DNA of 64,000 bases, from positions 103,432,855 through 103,496,854 of the forward strand of contig CM051458.1 in NCBI GenBank assembly GCA_028274465.1, read 5' to 3'. The translations under genes were made by a program, and so were the position numbers. Each line of letters opens with the position of its first letter. Within the stretch, counting starts at the first letter, position 1. The stretch is from Plantago ovata. Lineage: Eukaryota; Streptophyta; Magnoliopsida; Lamiales; Plantaginaceae. Positions 1-11,459 of this stretch are shown here, one piece after another. Under the pieces are notes generated by a model. That model did not search any database and was not told the origin of the DNA. It saw only the letters and a program-made list of their open reading frames with translations.

Positions 1-808
1 AATTAATCAAAATATGATTTGTCTATTGTTATTAATCATGGGAACAGCACCATTTCTAGTAGTTTGATGTCATCCTCAACTGTTTATAATTCGATACACT
101 AGCTACTTGTATAAGTTTTGCATTCATGTTTCTTGGAATGTTTGTGTATAAAGAAAGTATACAACATGATAGCCACGGTAATTGATAGTAGACTTTTCAA
201 GTGATTGATTAAATGAGAATAGCAGCTTGTTTGGTACAGTGAGTGGCAGATATGTTATAGAGGAGATATAATAAATCCATAGTGCAGCAAGTTTTCACCT
301 ACCTTAATTAGTCAGTGAGAATAGATATGTTTAATTTTCTGTGTAATTGCATAGTTTAATAGACTTTGCAGCCATCCTCAATTCTTAAATTTGATATGCA
401 GCTTTTTGGACGAGCTTTATGTTTCGTAGACATCTGTGTATAAGGATTCGTGATAGCCATGATACACGCTTAGTAGAGGACTAGAGGACTTCTGAAGGAA
501 TTGATCTGATATTAAGAATAGTAGCCCATTACGTGAGTAGTCAACTGCACCCTGCTGTGTCTTCTAGAGTGATGATCTATTATAAAAATTTGTGCTACTT
601 GCTCAATATTCAAGTATCTTCTATGATCAGTTGCTCTAAAACTAATACACTGGAGCTCATCGTGCTTGATTTTCTGTTTATCCTCTATATGTACATTGTG
701 TTTCTGTTGTAAATGCGATTTGGAAAAACTTTGAACACAAGTTCACAATTTGTTTTGAGTCAAGTGTCTTCCCATCTACATACAAATGCTGTGTTGTCCT
801 GTCTGTAG
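1..808. other. Intron or upstream part of the first gene; degenerate internal duplication
   Basis: No coding exon could be recognised here. The stretch ends in a pyrimidine-rich tract and an AG just before the exon at 809, so at least its right part is intron. Two blocks, about 50-240 and 370-545, resemble each other: both carry 'atcctcaa', then 'gtgtataa', then 'gatagcca', then 'agtag' in the same order. This suggests an old ~310-bp direct duplication. Nothing else is supported. Confidence 0.4.
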
Positions 809-948
809 GTGAGCCTGCACGTGAGGTATTGAAGGACTCGTGTCAGAATCTAACGCTACTTTGCCAGCATGTTAGAAGCACCTTCGATGAAGCTGTTCTT
901 GAGTTTAAGAATAAGAAAAGGCTTGATTCCATGGTGATTGATGATTAG
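809..948 (+). CDS. Terminal exon of an unrecognised gene (partial)
   Basis: A splice acceptor (gtctgtag) at 801-808 precedes an open segment in phase 1. It encodes about 46 residues, beginning EPAREVLKDSCQNL and ending KKRLDSMVIDD, with a TAG at 946-948. The residues are mostly helical and charged and contain two cysteines. I do not recognise the family. The rest of the gene lies to the left of the window or in exons I cannot find within 1-808. The acceptor, the clean open frame and the AT-rich 3' flank (likely 3'UTR from 949) support a real last exon, but a chance ORF is not excluded. Confidence 0.45.
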
Positions 949-1389
949 TACTCCCCTTGCATCTATCACATCTCACATGTATTCTTACAAACTTATAACT
1001 AAGTATGAACTCTTTGTACTTGGGTATTTCTGATCAATGAATTTTGACCAGCTCCTGAGAAATCTCTCTTGTTGGGTTTCATCACTTACCTATGTTTCTC
1101 TACTGCTTCCCCTTTACTTTGGAATCCCAAATTGGATTTTGCAACTAATGTGTAGTACAATGTAATTGTGTTAATTTGAAACGAATTCGTCAACCGGAAC
1201 TATCAAACCACTACTCTGCAATACAGTCTGCAGCCAATGTTGGTTGTGTTTAACAAAGTTATGAAGTACTACTGCGGTAAGATTGAGCTATATCTCAAAA
1301 AGAAATATAGTGCTCGACCAAGACTAGTTGCGTGTGTGAAGGATGCTCGGTGGGATAAAACCCTGTAATTTAAATTTTCATGCTTGACA

Positions 1390-1935
1390 GTAGGTTTTTG
1401 AGAATTGTGCATCACAATTTACTACCATGGTTTATAATAAAACAAGAAGCTACCATTCCACAATCCACTTTTGACCCATCGGTAGAGAAAGCGGACTCAA
1501 CAAAAAAAATTACCAGAGCAGACGGTTCAGTTGATTTCCGGACAGCATTACCCTGCACATTTTGTGCTGCTGTGTGTGCTCAGAAAATGCAGCAACTGAC
1601 CTGCTGCCATATATGTTGGTGCAAATTATCAGAATCTGGTGGCTTATGGACTTAAGAATGTCCTTGCGCTGTGCCACAAACCTCCTAGTAATAAAATCAA
1701 CCAACCCCAACGCAGAAATTCCCATGCCCCAATTGATTTCCATTAAACCACAGCCCCCAAAGCAGAGTTACTACCAGTTCCCACTCCAATCTACTCAACT
1801 GCTCGAACACGATGTAGTCTCATCATCACACCCACAAATAGGACACAAACATGTAATCATCTAAAACTCTGCGTTGTTGCAGCGTAGGAATCACATTCTT
1901 AGCCATCCTCCACACACAAATCTTTATTTTATAAC
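1390..1935 (-). pseudogene. Decayed LINE fragment (zf-RVT / RNase H-like end)
   Basis: Read on the minus strand, short segments in different frames resemble the C-terminal end of plant non-LTR retrotransposon ORF2. One reads W-R-M-A-K-N-V-I-P-T-L-Q-Q-R-R. Another, close downstream, reads CPICGCDDETT, which fits the zinc-binding reverse-transcriptase domain (zf-RVT) with its CPxC pair. Further along comes INWGMGISALGLVDF. Stops and frameshifts separate the pieces, so no protein can be made. The assignment rests on motif resemblance only. The remainder of 949-2465 shows no other gene. Confidence 0.45.
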
Positions 1936-2465
1936 GGTCCGAATTTTAACTAGTTTATCAACGGTCAACTAAACAATCAATTACTAGTTTATCGGATGCC
2001 AATAGTTGCGTTAAACCCAGCCAAAATCAGAATAAGCAACCAATCATTATAAATTTACAAAGCAAGCTGGGATTGATGAATCTTGAACAATTTATTACAT
2101 GACAATCTTATGGCTCAATTCAATAATATAGCCACAATTTTGAATGTCTCAACACACAGAATGAAAAAGATGAAATCTAATTAACTTTACTAAACAAAAT
2201 ATATAATATTGGTATCTATATATACTCCCTCGGTCCCATTATATAGTAGATATATATTATATATAGGCTTAAGCGGGTGCAAACCAAACCAGCCACCTCT
2301 GCACTAGAGCTAACGCCCTAAGCCATTTTTCCTCACCTAATCAATCAATCACCCTTAATGCCAAATTCAAATCCAATTTTGGCTCTCTTAATCTCTTAGA
2401 GACAAGATCACCAAGAAAACTTAGCGGATAATTTATGTATAGAGATAGTTTGATCCATTGATGTT

Positions 2466-3662
2466 CTAGAATTGACCCCCAGCAAATGTTTGTCCGAACT
2501 GCCAATTGCTAGGCGCGGCATTGTAGCTAGTCACGGTCCTGCCATCACTAGTTGTCACTTGGAACGACAGGCTCTGTCCGTTAAGGTTCGAGTTGCTCTG
2601 CCAGTTTTGGCCCCAGTTTCGTGACATGGACTGCCATCCTGTTCTCGATCCCTTGACCTTCACAGAGTGGACATCCCCTGCACCCGCGACATTGGTGACT
2701 AGGACCAAGTTGAAGTACGAGTGACCGTTGATCGTGAACCTTATTCCTCCCTTCTTCACACATGGTACCCTGTCAAAATTTAAAAAGTATTACGTGAATA
2801 CACCTTTTTTAAATGTGTGACATATATACTTTATCTGACAGTGTTAATGGTACTATATATAGAACTCGTTTAGGTAATAATTCAATTATATACCTTCGGT
2901 AAGAGACAGGTACAATTCCGGCCCTGTATTTAGCAATTTGAGTGAAAGCTGGCTGAGCCATATCGAAATGTTGACGAGGCGGGTTGCACCATCCGCCGTT
3001 GTCATTTGGAAGAGACGGGTTAGGTGGGCAGAAATTGGTTGCGGTGATGGTGATAACGCCGTGCAGACATGATCTGTCACCGGCGCATGTTAACTGGTAG
3101 CACGCCCCGCAGCTCAACCCATTGTTGAACAGGGCAGTACTTAGTGCCGCAGTATTTGTACCATACCCTGCGCTATACAAATTGCCATACCCGCAAGCGC
3201 CACCTGCAACATCGATAGCCCGAATAAGAAACACGTTACTTTCATGCCAAATTTGCCTTATGTGGCTACTTGAGTGAAAATGTTACTAATCCTCATAAAA
3301 AATTAGGTTAATGTCTTTTCGTATTGAGAAAAAAATGGAAACTATGTGGACCCGAGGAGATAAAAGATAAAAAAGTAGAACCGTAGAAGTAGACGCTAGC
3401 ATGCAATATTGTATGTTTGCGTAGTCACTTAGTGATGTGTTGAAATTATAAAATATATTTGATTTTTGTTAAGATGCTATGCTAGTATGATAGTCTCCCT
3501 GGACCGGAAATGGATGATTGGTTACTAACCCATCGTGCCAGACGCATCACTGCCACCGTAAAATGTAGCATGGGCACTTTGCCATCCGCCATCGCCATAA
3601 GTACCGCGTAGGCAAAACCCGAGAAATGAGAACAATGCTAGAGAGATTATGGAAATTGCCAT
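2466..3662 (-). CDS. EXPA: Alpha-expansin, three exons, intact (248 aa)
   Basis: Exons are 3662-3530, 3203-2894 and 2769-2466, all with GT-AG borders, giving 747 nt and 248 residues, the usual alpha-expansin length. Residues 1-23 form a signal peptide (hydrophobic core [13 protein letters not shown]), so the product is secreted to the cell wall. It is then expected to loosen cellulose-xyloglucan contacts at acid pH without hydrolysis. Residues ~44-150 form the double-psi beta-barrel with GGACGYGN (45-52), the conserved cysteines and the HFD motif at 123-125. Residues ~155-248 form the C-terminal cellulose-binding domain with its conserved tryptophans, and the protein ends FAGGQF. The chosen ATG gives the only frame that leads into the signal peptide. 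A TATA box lies about 95 bp upstream. The family assignment is firm; the exact orthologue is not determined. Confidence 0.95.
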
Positions 3663-3755
3663 TGCAACTGGGAGAGTGGGATAGTTAAGAGGGGTTATTG
3701 TTCTTGGAGTGTTGAGTGCTAGCTTAGTAGTACAATATTTGGAGTGTAAAGAGGT

Positions 3756-3765
3756 TTATTTATAT
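3756..3765 (-). promoter_or_regulatory. TATA box of the expansin gene
   Basis: On the minus strand the sequence TATATAAATA lies roughly 95 bp upstream of the expansin ATG (3662). That spacing would give a 5' leader of about 60-65 nt, which is normal for plant genes. No other core element is clear. Confidence 0.6.
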
Positions 3766-3779
3766 AGAGAAGCTAGCAT

Positions 3780-6094
3780 TGAAAAGCAGAGCACAGTTGA
3801 AAGTGACAAGTTAACAGCATTCAAGTAAGGATTGTTAACAATTTTGTAACTGATGAAAATATTTCTAAGGTCACAAAAAGTGACCTAATTTCCACATGCA
3901 TTTGTTTCTTCAACTTGAACAAAATATACCCAACTGCTAATTATCTAATTAGACCCTACAATGCACATGCATTCTTCAACTGTTTTCTTGATTTTCTTCA
4001 TTCCTAACCCTTATCTAAATGTTTGAAAAACACTACTCATTCTGTCATTCGTTCCTAACCATATGTAATATATTTGTCACTGGCAAAACTGTTCGATAAG
4101 GTCACTCATAGGTGATAACGTAATTAGTAACTAACTAATTATGAGTTGTTTTCTAAATCTATCGACTTATTGATATTCATGGAACATTTATAGCCGATTA
4201 TCTTTTACAAGGGGAAAGGCAGTATAGCAGAACCGAACCAAAGTTGTCATCCACGACATGCATAATACATAGTATATGATCGAATTTATTGCAACCACGT
4301 TTAACAAAACAAAATGAAACGGAATTTTTGTCCTTACAGAGATTTGCCTGAAATTGCGGTAAGGCAGGTATGTGTTATGCAGTGTAGGAGGAGACTTTGA
4401 ATTTTATTTGGCAGCATTATACATACTCCATGTTTGACACTTCTTTTTTTCTTTTTCTTTTTCTCGTTTGATCTTTGGTTGAATCAGAAAGCCACTAATA
4501 ATTTATGAATTTAGAACCATATAATAGTAGTAAACTAGACAAGTGGAAATGCATGTAAATTAAAGTCCAAACTCCAAAGTCAGATTATAAGAATTATTGT
4601 TCTTTGAGGAGGAATTAAAGAGGTTAATTTCTCATAGTAGGTGCTAAAAAAAATATTCAAGTGTTGACATAGGAAAGATTTACCTTGATTGTTGGAAGAC
4701 TATTTTTTTTATCTTCATATTAAAGCTATACGGATCATTTATCTAGCTAGCTTGCTCTATAGTGTGGTAACTCGACTTGCATTATCTACAAACTATAGAA
4801 TTCATTTTAGATAACTAAATGGGAAAATTCTTCATAAATACATCTGGTTAATTTATGCGTAAGTTTATAAATCATGAGGATTCAAATCAATCGCATTACA
4901 ATTTTTGTGATGGATAATTTTGGGTACTCATAGACAATTTTCATCACGAGTTAGCATTAGCAAATTACACAAATACGAATTACATATCTTTAATACGTAC
5001 ACATAATGCGGATCTTTATGTTTAGACTTTAGATTCGCTGGGGGTCATATATTTTGGACAATCAAATTAAAATTAGTTGATGGTGATATAAATCAAACAT
5101 TTTTTGTCGCATATTGATATTAAAACATTATCTTACAGGTCTAATAAGGAGTGATTTAAGCGATATCAGTGGACCATAAATTAAGGCGACATTTTACTAC
5201 ACTAAATCGCATACGTAAGTTTCACCGATTTCATTGATAACGACTATAATCGTACTTTGCCGGCATATTAACAAGATTTTTATATATGTTTATTTGTTTC
5301 ACAAATATTTTTTTTTAACAAGCCGCAAGCCACGTACTCCATAAACCCTACGAATTCACGCAATAACCTGAAAAACAAAGTGAGCCAAATTATATCGCAC
5401 ACTAGCTAGGTAAATTCCAAGGCTCACGCAATGTAAACCATGTAAGCCCGCTCATGTACAAGGACTCTGGTTTAAGATGACATAATCTGGTAATCACACA
5501 TTCTTCTTCTCCTATAAAATTTAAACATGTGACTAAGAAGATAATACATTATTTCTATTTTTAATCAGCTGAGCCAACCCTTACCGTCATTCGTTTCACA
5601 ATATTGATTTCACGGTAGGATAATTACTTTCACTTAACAAAATGCTACGTGTGCACACGTTGTTGCACTTCCATAGGCTTGTGGAACGTGGTTGAATTAG
5701 GTGCATGCAATGGGTTTCTTTTGTTGTAATGAGGGTGAAAATCAACTTGTTGAATATTTTAGTTGGCCTTTAGATTTGGTGTGGTGTATTTTTGTAAGTG
5801 TCAAGTGCTCCTTGTAATTTTATTGGAGTTAAATTTATTTTCATGTTTAGAAAGAAAGAAAAGTTTTGTTTTGTTTCCAATGAGATTCATCAGCATTTAT
5901 TGATATTTCGTTATTATACGCGTAACGTCCTCTAAATAGAACTAGTTCAAAAAGGAGGGTTTCATCATCGAACGGAAAAGAATATAATCAAAATTTCGGG
6001 GAAATCGTCTCCATTCATCACAAACCGTATATGGTAATTAACAGAAAATTACATAAATAAACCTCTCTAGAGCACCTAATTGTTAAAACAACCA
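3780..6094. other. Intergenic, upstream of the expansin gene
   Basis: AT-rich DNA with stops in all frames and only short chance ORFs. The part next to 3780 probably includes the distal expansin promoter, but no particular cis element can be supported. No transposon ends were recognised. Confidence 0.4.
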
Positions 6095-7215
6095 ACTTAA
6101 AAACATATTACAAAAAAGGTCATTCTATTTTTGGTGCCCTAAAATCTAAAAACCTCTTACAAAAAAGGTCATTCTATTTTTTTGTGCTCTAAAATCTAAT
6201 CAATTTGGATCTCAATTGATTGTTGGACTCCATTTTTCTCGCTAAAATGGATTTTGATGGTATTTTTGACATCCATTAGTGTTAATTAATTACTAGCTAA
6301 TTATATTTAACTATTTTTTTGCTAACTAATTAATATTTATACACAGAAACTAATGAAACTAGCATTTTTATTGCCGAAACTAATGAAACTAGCATTTTTG
6401 TAGTTGAATTTAATGAAACTAACATTTTTTTTGTTCACTTGTGATGCTGAAACAAATGAAATTAGCACTCGTGTTGCTGAAACTAGCACTTATGATGCTT
6501 AATCTAATGATACTAGCATTTAGTTGTTGAAACTAGCATTTTTGTTGCTGAAACTAATGAAACTAGCATTTCTGTTGCTCAAACTAGATTTTTGTTGTTG
6601 CTAAAACTAGCACTTATAATGCTGAAACTAACGAAAATAGCATTTTTGTTGTTGAAACTAATGAAATTAACATTTTATGATGTTTAAACTAGCATTAATA
6701 GTTAGTTTCAACTAGTTTATGAAACTAGCTTTTGTTTGAAACTAGTTTCTGAAACTAGCTTTTTGTCTGAACTAGTTTCTGGAACTAGCTTTTATGTGTT
6801 GAAACTAATATGAAACTATGTTTTTTCACTTAAAATAATGATTATATTTTTGTAATTATAGTTTTCATATTTTTTTAATTTATTTAGTTTAGTAAAAATA
6901 ATTTTTAGAGTTAATTTAATCATTTTATAAAATTAACAACTAGTTTTAAAGATTAATTTCATGAAAAATATAAAATTAACAGTTAGTTTCAACTTGTTTC
7001 AGTCTTTTTTAGCTAGTTTCAGCTAGTTTCAACATTTTTAGCTAGTTTCAGCTAGTTTCGGCTAGTTTCAGTGGCTGAAACTAACTTCCGGATGTTAAAT
7101 TTGCTATTAAATCCAGTTGAGCGAAATTTTGAAGTCCGGAAGCTTAGTAATTAGCGACACTTTTGTATATGTTGTTTGAAGTTGGATTTTTATGCCATTA
7201 GTTGTTGTTTTTTGC
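6095..7215. mobile_element. Foldback-type TIR element with internal GAAACTAGC repeats
   Basis: Inverted termini are visible. The left end around 6219-6276 (GGACTCC..TTTCTCGCT..TGGATTTTGA..GACATCC) matches the reverse complement of about 7086-7140 for some 55 bp with scattered mismatches. Inside the left half, a ~30-bp unit of the type GAAACTAATGAAACTAGC is repeated many times from ~6345 to ~6830. In the right half the same core appears inverted as GCTAGTTTC (6965-7080). Just outside the left TIR a ~55-bp segment ending in CTCTAAAATC is duplicated in tandem (6097-6205). No transposase is encoded. The architecture suits a foldback or Mutator-like non-autonomous element. Outer limits are approximate. 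Confidence 0.55.
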
Positions 7216-8811
7216 CATATTATATGTATTTAACCCGGTAATTAATGTACATAGCCCAATCACTTATAAACTAAAATTTATAAACTAAAATTTACCTGAT
7301 AACTGTGTATACGGTCACTATAACTCCAAAAAGAAAAAAACTATAAAAATAAAACATAATTTACTCTCTTATCTCTACATATATTTTAGAGCATATATTT
7401 TAGAGCGTCTTTTATAATATCCTAAATGGTGGCTTATTCCTACTCACATATGGCTCTTAAACACTTCCCGCTACTCATATAACAATTATCCCAGTACTTC
7501 TTAACCACGATCCATGCGTGATAGAATAGTAATCAATTTATCGTACACCAAGGCCGAAGCACAGGAGGAGGGAGAGTGAAATATAAAATTGCAGGAGCAG
7601 GTATAAATAGCATTTTGCACTCTGAAATACCGTTTGTGTGAATTGTGGCCAAAACTTTGCATCTATTGCACCAAACTGTCAACCCCCAAACTTTGTATTA
7701 TTGCAATTTCTCCCCTAGATTTCAATAGGTATGCATTTCCCCGCACCCCCTAATATAACAAAATATCATGTAGCAAATCACACGTACTTGGGGGAAAATC
7801 ACAACCATGTAAACTATTGAGAGGCTTATCTGTACAAAATGAAAGCCGCATACTTATAAAATTTAATTAGGAGGGCGGTTTTGCCCAAAAAAATAATAAT
7901 AATAATAACTTCGAACTCAGAAAGATATATTTTTCAAGTTCTTTCTTCTAGTCTAACATTTCTTGTAAGCAAAAAACAAAAAGAATAGGGACTACATATG
8001 GCATTTTTTGGTTTTAAGCTAAAGTGTGTAATTTATAAATGATTAAAAATACTGGGAGATAAGTTAGGTTAAAAAACAAAATTGAACAGATTTAATATGA
8101 ACTGAATTTAATATAATATAAAAGATAATTAAAGAAATTTAAATTGAATTCAACTGATTTGAACAAATTTAATAAGCTTTCAGGAAGAAAAAAACAATTT
8201 TATACTTCTAATTATTTTGTCTCAGATTGCCAGTCCAAGATAATGACATAATCCTGTAATTTAGATGCTTCTCGACATAACTAAAGTCTAGTGACCGTCA
8301 GCCCCTTTAATCATTACACGTGTGCGTTCATTAATTTTTCTAACATTCATTAATTGACGATCAAAATATAAATATTGGCGTTACGTTGATCAAAATCCAA
8401 AATCAAAATGACTGCTATATTTTTAATAGTAATTCTGATTAATGTCAACATTAACATTATTTATACAATAATAAGAATAGGTATAAACTCAGTTTGCCTA
8501 CGGTTTTGTATTTTGTTCAAGGTCCCTACCATGTTAGCGGCACATGCAATACCCGAGTATTATGGTGCAATTTACATCGCGTGCGTCATCACCCCACCGT
8601 ATTCGAATAGGTTTAGTATGATATATTAGATTGAATTAATCTCAGTAATGATACAATTTCGTAATTTTAGATATTTATTTGAATGACGTTAGTAATCTCT
8701 ATACGTTATAAAACTCCTCGTATCATTGTGATAGACTTCAAACCACGTATATTAAGTTAAACCGCGATTTTAACAGTCTTGACTTAAGAGTCATAAGTCA
8801 CTAAAATTAGA
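7216..8811. other. Intergenic, no gene seen
   Basis: AT-rich sequence with only short chance ORFs, including one of 73 codons at 8408-8629 that has no recognisable motif. A run of degenerate AACTGAATT-type sequence lies at about 8070-8170 and resembles the interior of the MITE at 8858-9070. Confidence 0.4.
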
Positions 8812-8859
8812 TCCAGTGGAATTTGAACTTATGACCAAATCCCTTTTAACCAACTGAGG
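8812..8859 (-). repeat. Possible tRNA-derived SINE head (A and B box)
   Basis: On the minus strand, GCCTCAGTTGGTTAA resembles a pol III A box, and AGTTCAAATTCC, about 30 nt downstream, resembles a B box. The spacing is that of a tRNA gene, but the arms do not form a proper cloverleaf. A tRNA-derived SINE fragment is therefore more likely than a tRNA gene. The call is tentative. Confidence 0.3.
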
Positions 8860-9070
8860 CTCTATTTGATTCGTCTGGAAATTTATGAACTGAACTTGAT
8901 TAATCTGAACTCAATTAAATTTATTTTAAATATAAATTTTAACTAAGCAAATCTAATTTGAGATGAACTGAATTGAACTTAATTATTATCAATTGAATTA
9001 AACTTAATAAATCTGAACTGAACTTATCTGAAATAAACTGAACTTGAATTAAGGTGAAATAAATAGAGCC
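8858..9070. mobile_element. MITE with GGCTCTATTT termini
   Basis: The left end GGCTCTATTTGATTC is mirrored by AAATAGAGCC at the right end (10 bp perfect, then decaying). The ~213-bp interior consists of degenerate AACTGAACTT-like repeats and has no coding capacity. No convincing target duplication was found. Similar AACTGAACTT-rich tracts occur at about 24350-24450 and 32800-32990. Confidence 0.45.
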
Positions 9071-9074
9071 GAAC

Positions 9075-10344
9075 GTAGTTTTTTCCATTTTGATTTGAGG
9101 CATTATTTCATTATTTGGCATGCAGACTCTTAAACGTCTTCCTAAATATCCATTTCATTATCTGATTCTATCTTTACCAAAATAGACAAGACCAAAGATA
9201 AACTTGTTGAATTTGCATTCAATCTGTATAGCTAACCAAATGAATCTTTAAACATAGCTATAAAAATAGAAGCATAAATAGGAAAACATCTAATTTAGCT
9301 AACAAACACTACAAAATCTTCTTCAAAGCTCTGGAGGTTAGATTATTGTAGTTTCATACCAACTGTTGTTGGATTAGGTAATAATAGACTCAAGTTCACT
9401 TATTCCAAATATCAATTCGATTACTGTAAATGTAAAACGCCACTAGGAAAGTCATACTTAAAAAACAATATCGTAAATAAAGTTAGAATATATAATTTGT
9501 ACACAAAAATATGGACTACTCAAAATGTACCACTGAGAAATGGGAGATGTTCATAGGTTGCTATCGTTTGTAAAAGTTTTTTGCACTAGAAAATTAAGAA
9601 AATTGTGGCAGTCAAATGCCGACAGGTTTTCAAAAGAAACAATTTATTTATGATGGACGTTGTAGAAAAGAAAATTCCAAACATTTCTCAAAACTTGTGT
9701 GCTTTTGGTTATTTAGATCGAATTTCCAAACAACTAACAGTCGATTGAAAAAACAATCCCAAAAGATGCTTCCTCAGCTCTTTGCATTTCTCGAAGGAAA
9801 ACTAAGCATGGGCGGATCAAGATTACAAGCAAGTAGTGACAAAATTATATTTACTTAGAGAAAAGGACAGAAGATGAAAATGTTTTAGGACTTGCTTGTA
9901 ATGAATTCAAAAGTGATGAGCTCGTGGATAATGGTGTGAAAGAAGTTGAGGATTCAAAAGAAATCCATAAAAATTATAAATATTCAAAAGGAAATAAGTA
10001 AAGTCCACAGAGGAATCAGAATATAACACCTTCACGTGGGCGAGTCCAGCAAGATCAGTCAGCGGGACAAATTTGTTATGCGGTGAAAATTTTTGGTTAA
10101 AAATTTTAAAACTATAAAATTAAGCAATAAAAGTGGAGAAAAATAATTATAAAATCATTTTATCTCAATTTCAAATTGGGATATTAAATTCTTCAGACAA
10201 GTATATGGAAAAAAATGGATTTTACACCATAATATATTGAAATTTCAACCTTAACATGCTAAAATATTGCAAGTTTAGTTTGTTTTAGACTAATCCATAA
10301 TTGACACTAAACTTGAGTATTTTGTTTTGTTATCTTTCATAAAC
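9075..10344. other. Intergenic; one unassigned ORF
   Basis: The longest open segment is 9616-9858 (+, 80 codons), rich in Lys, Phe and Gln. I recognise no domain in it, no introns extend it, and its flanks are AT-rich. It may be a relic of a transposon gene. At about 10430-10472 the strand ends in GCCCCTG, which resembles the inverted end of hAT elements (CAGGGGCG), but no matching left end with a target duplication was found. Confidence 0.3.
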
Positions 10345-10770
10345 TTAATTAGGGGGATCAAAATAAATTATTAGAGGGGTCGAAATGTGAAATACTATAT
10401 GATTTAGTAGGGAAAAATAATTTTGAGTGGGGGCAAGTGCCCCCACTGGCCATACATTGGCCTCGCCCCTGACTTGAGAAGGATTGGAGAAACAGTTTTT
10501 AACCACACTGGCATGTACTAGTGTTCTTGGACACTCGTGGACAGTTTCAACTATTTTGAGGTAATTACTATTTTCCCACACTTGTCCACACTGATTGGAG
10601 TTTGTCACTTTGTCTCCAATGACAATGAGATTCGAACTGATGTGGACGTGAGCAGATGACTTTGATACCATGATAGAAACTTCATCTCTTCCAATAAGTC
10701 AAACCGATGGGAGAGTGTGAAATCTAATTATTTATATTAATTATCTAATACACTCAACGGATGGTTGCTT
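10345..10770 (-). mobile_element. LTR retrotransposon remnant: LTR end and primer-binding site
   Basis: On the minus strand, TGGTATCAAAG (10670-10660) matches the plant tRNA-iMet primer-binding site TGGTATCAGAGC apart from a small change. It directly follows a CA dinucleotide that would end a 5' LTR. The sequence at higher coordinates, with an A/T-rich block and CTCTCCCATCGG, is then LTR. Downstream of the PBS an open stretch of ~108 codons has no recognisable gag motif. The outer LTR boundary is not resolved. Confidence 0.4.
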
Positions 10771-10834
10771 TTGTTGGGTTATCCCTCTTGTTACCAAGAC
10801 TGTGTTCACCATAGTGTTGGCGCCTTTACACTAC

Positions 10835-11180
10835 TGAACACCCCAAACAAGACCACATAGTATTTCAGCTACAAAGATCAGAGAATGACAAGACTAATAA
10901 CAGGAAGAACAATGAAGCAAGAAACTATAAAGAGCACACAAGGTTTTTAACGTGGTTCGGTTATGAATAAACCTACATCCACGGAGATATGTAGATCTCA
11001 ATCCAATAACAAGATAAGATGATTACAAGAAACCACAGTATACAAGACTCATCAGATCTGGAAGCTTTTTTCCCTGCAATCTCACTGTTTTCTCTCATAT
11101 AATCTCTAGCTTACTCTCCAAGCAATAGCTTAACAAGCTTTCTCTCACTAGAATTGATCCTATCTACATATTTCAATATG
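10835..11180. repeat. Repeat containing the ACGTGGTTCGG...CCACGG motif
   Basis: At about 10947-10985 the sequence AACGTGGTTCGG is followed by CCTACATCCACGG. From memory this pair recurs in plant repetitive DNA of retrotransposon origin. Flanking sequence here shows no gene. It may belong to the same element as the LTR remnant just to the left. Limits are arbitrary. Confidence 0.3.
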
Positions 11181-11459
11181 AGAATCATACAAGCCAACAA
11201 GGAGTATTTATGATGCCATGTACCTCAATATTCTTTAACAACCACTCACAAGGCTCCATCTATCATTCCATGAAAGTGACACTTCATGTGTTCACACACA
11301 ACCTCAAAGATTAGGTGTATGCATACCAAACACAACAGATGGCACAATTCAAATGTAGACAACCCATCTAAAAGTTTCCAGGAACGTGTTCCAGCTGCTA
11401 GAATGCCTGAGAGCTTGTTTGAATTGAGATAACACCGGCGTTGAGCCCGTACCAATCAG

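Noticed and set aside
2220-2262. CTCCCTCGGTCCCATTATA, resembling a Stowaway left end
   Set aside because: No matching right end could be found within a few hundred bases, so an element cannot be delimited.
9808-10472. hAT element with ends CATGGGCGGAT and CGCCCCTG
   Set aside because: Flanking 8-mers AAACTAAG and ACTTGAGA do not match, so the two ends cannot be paired.
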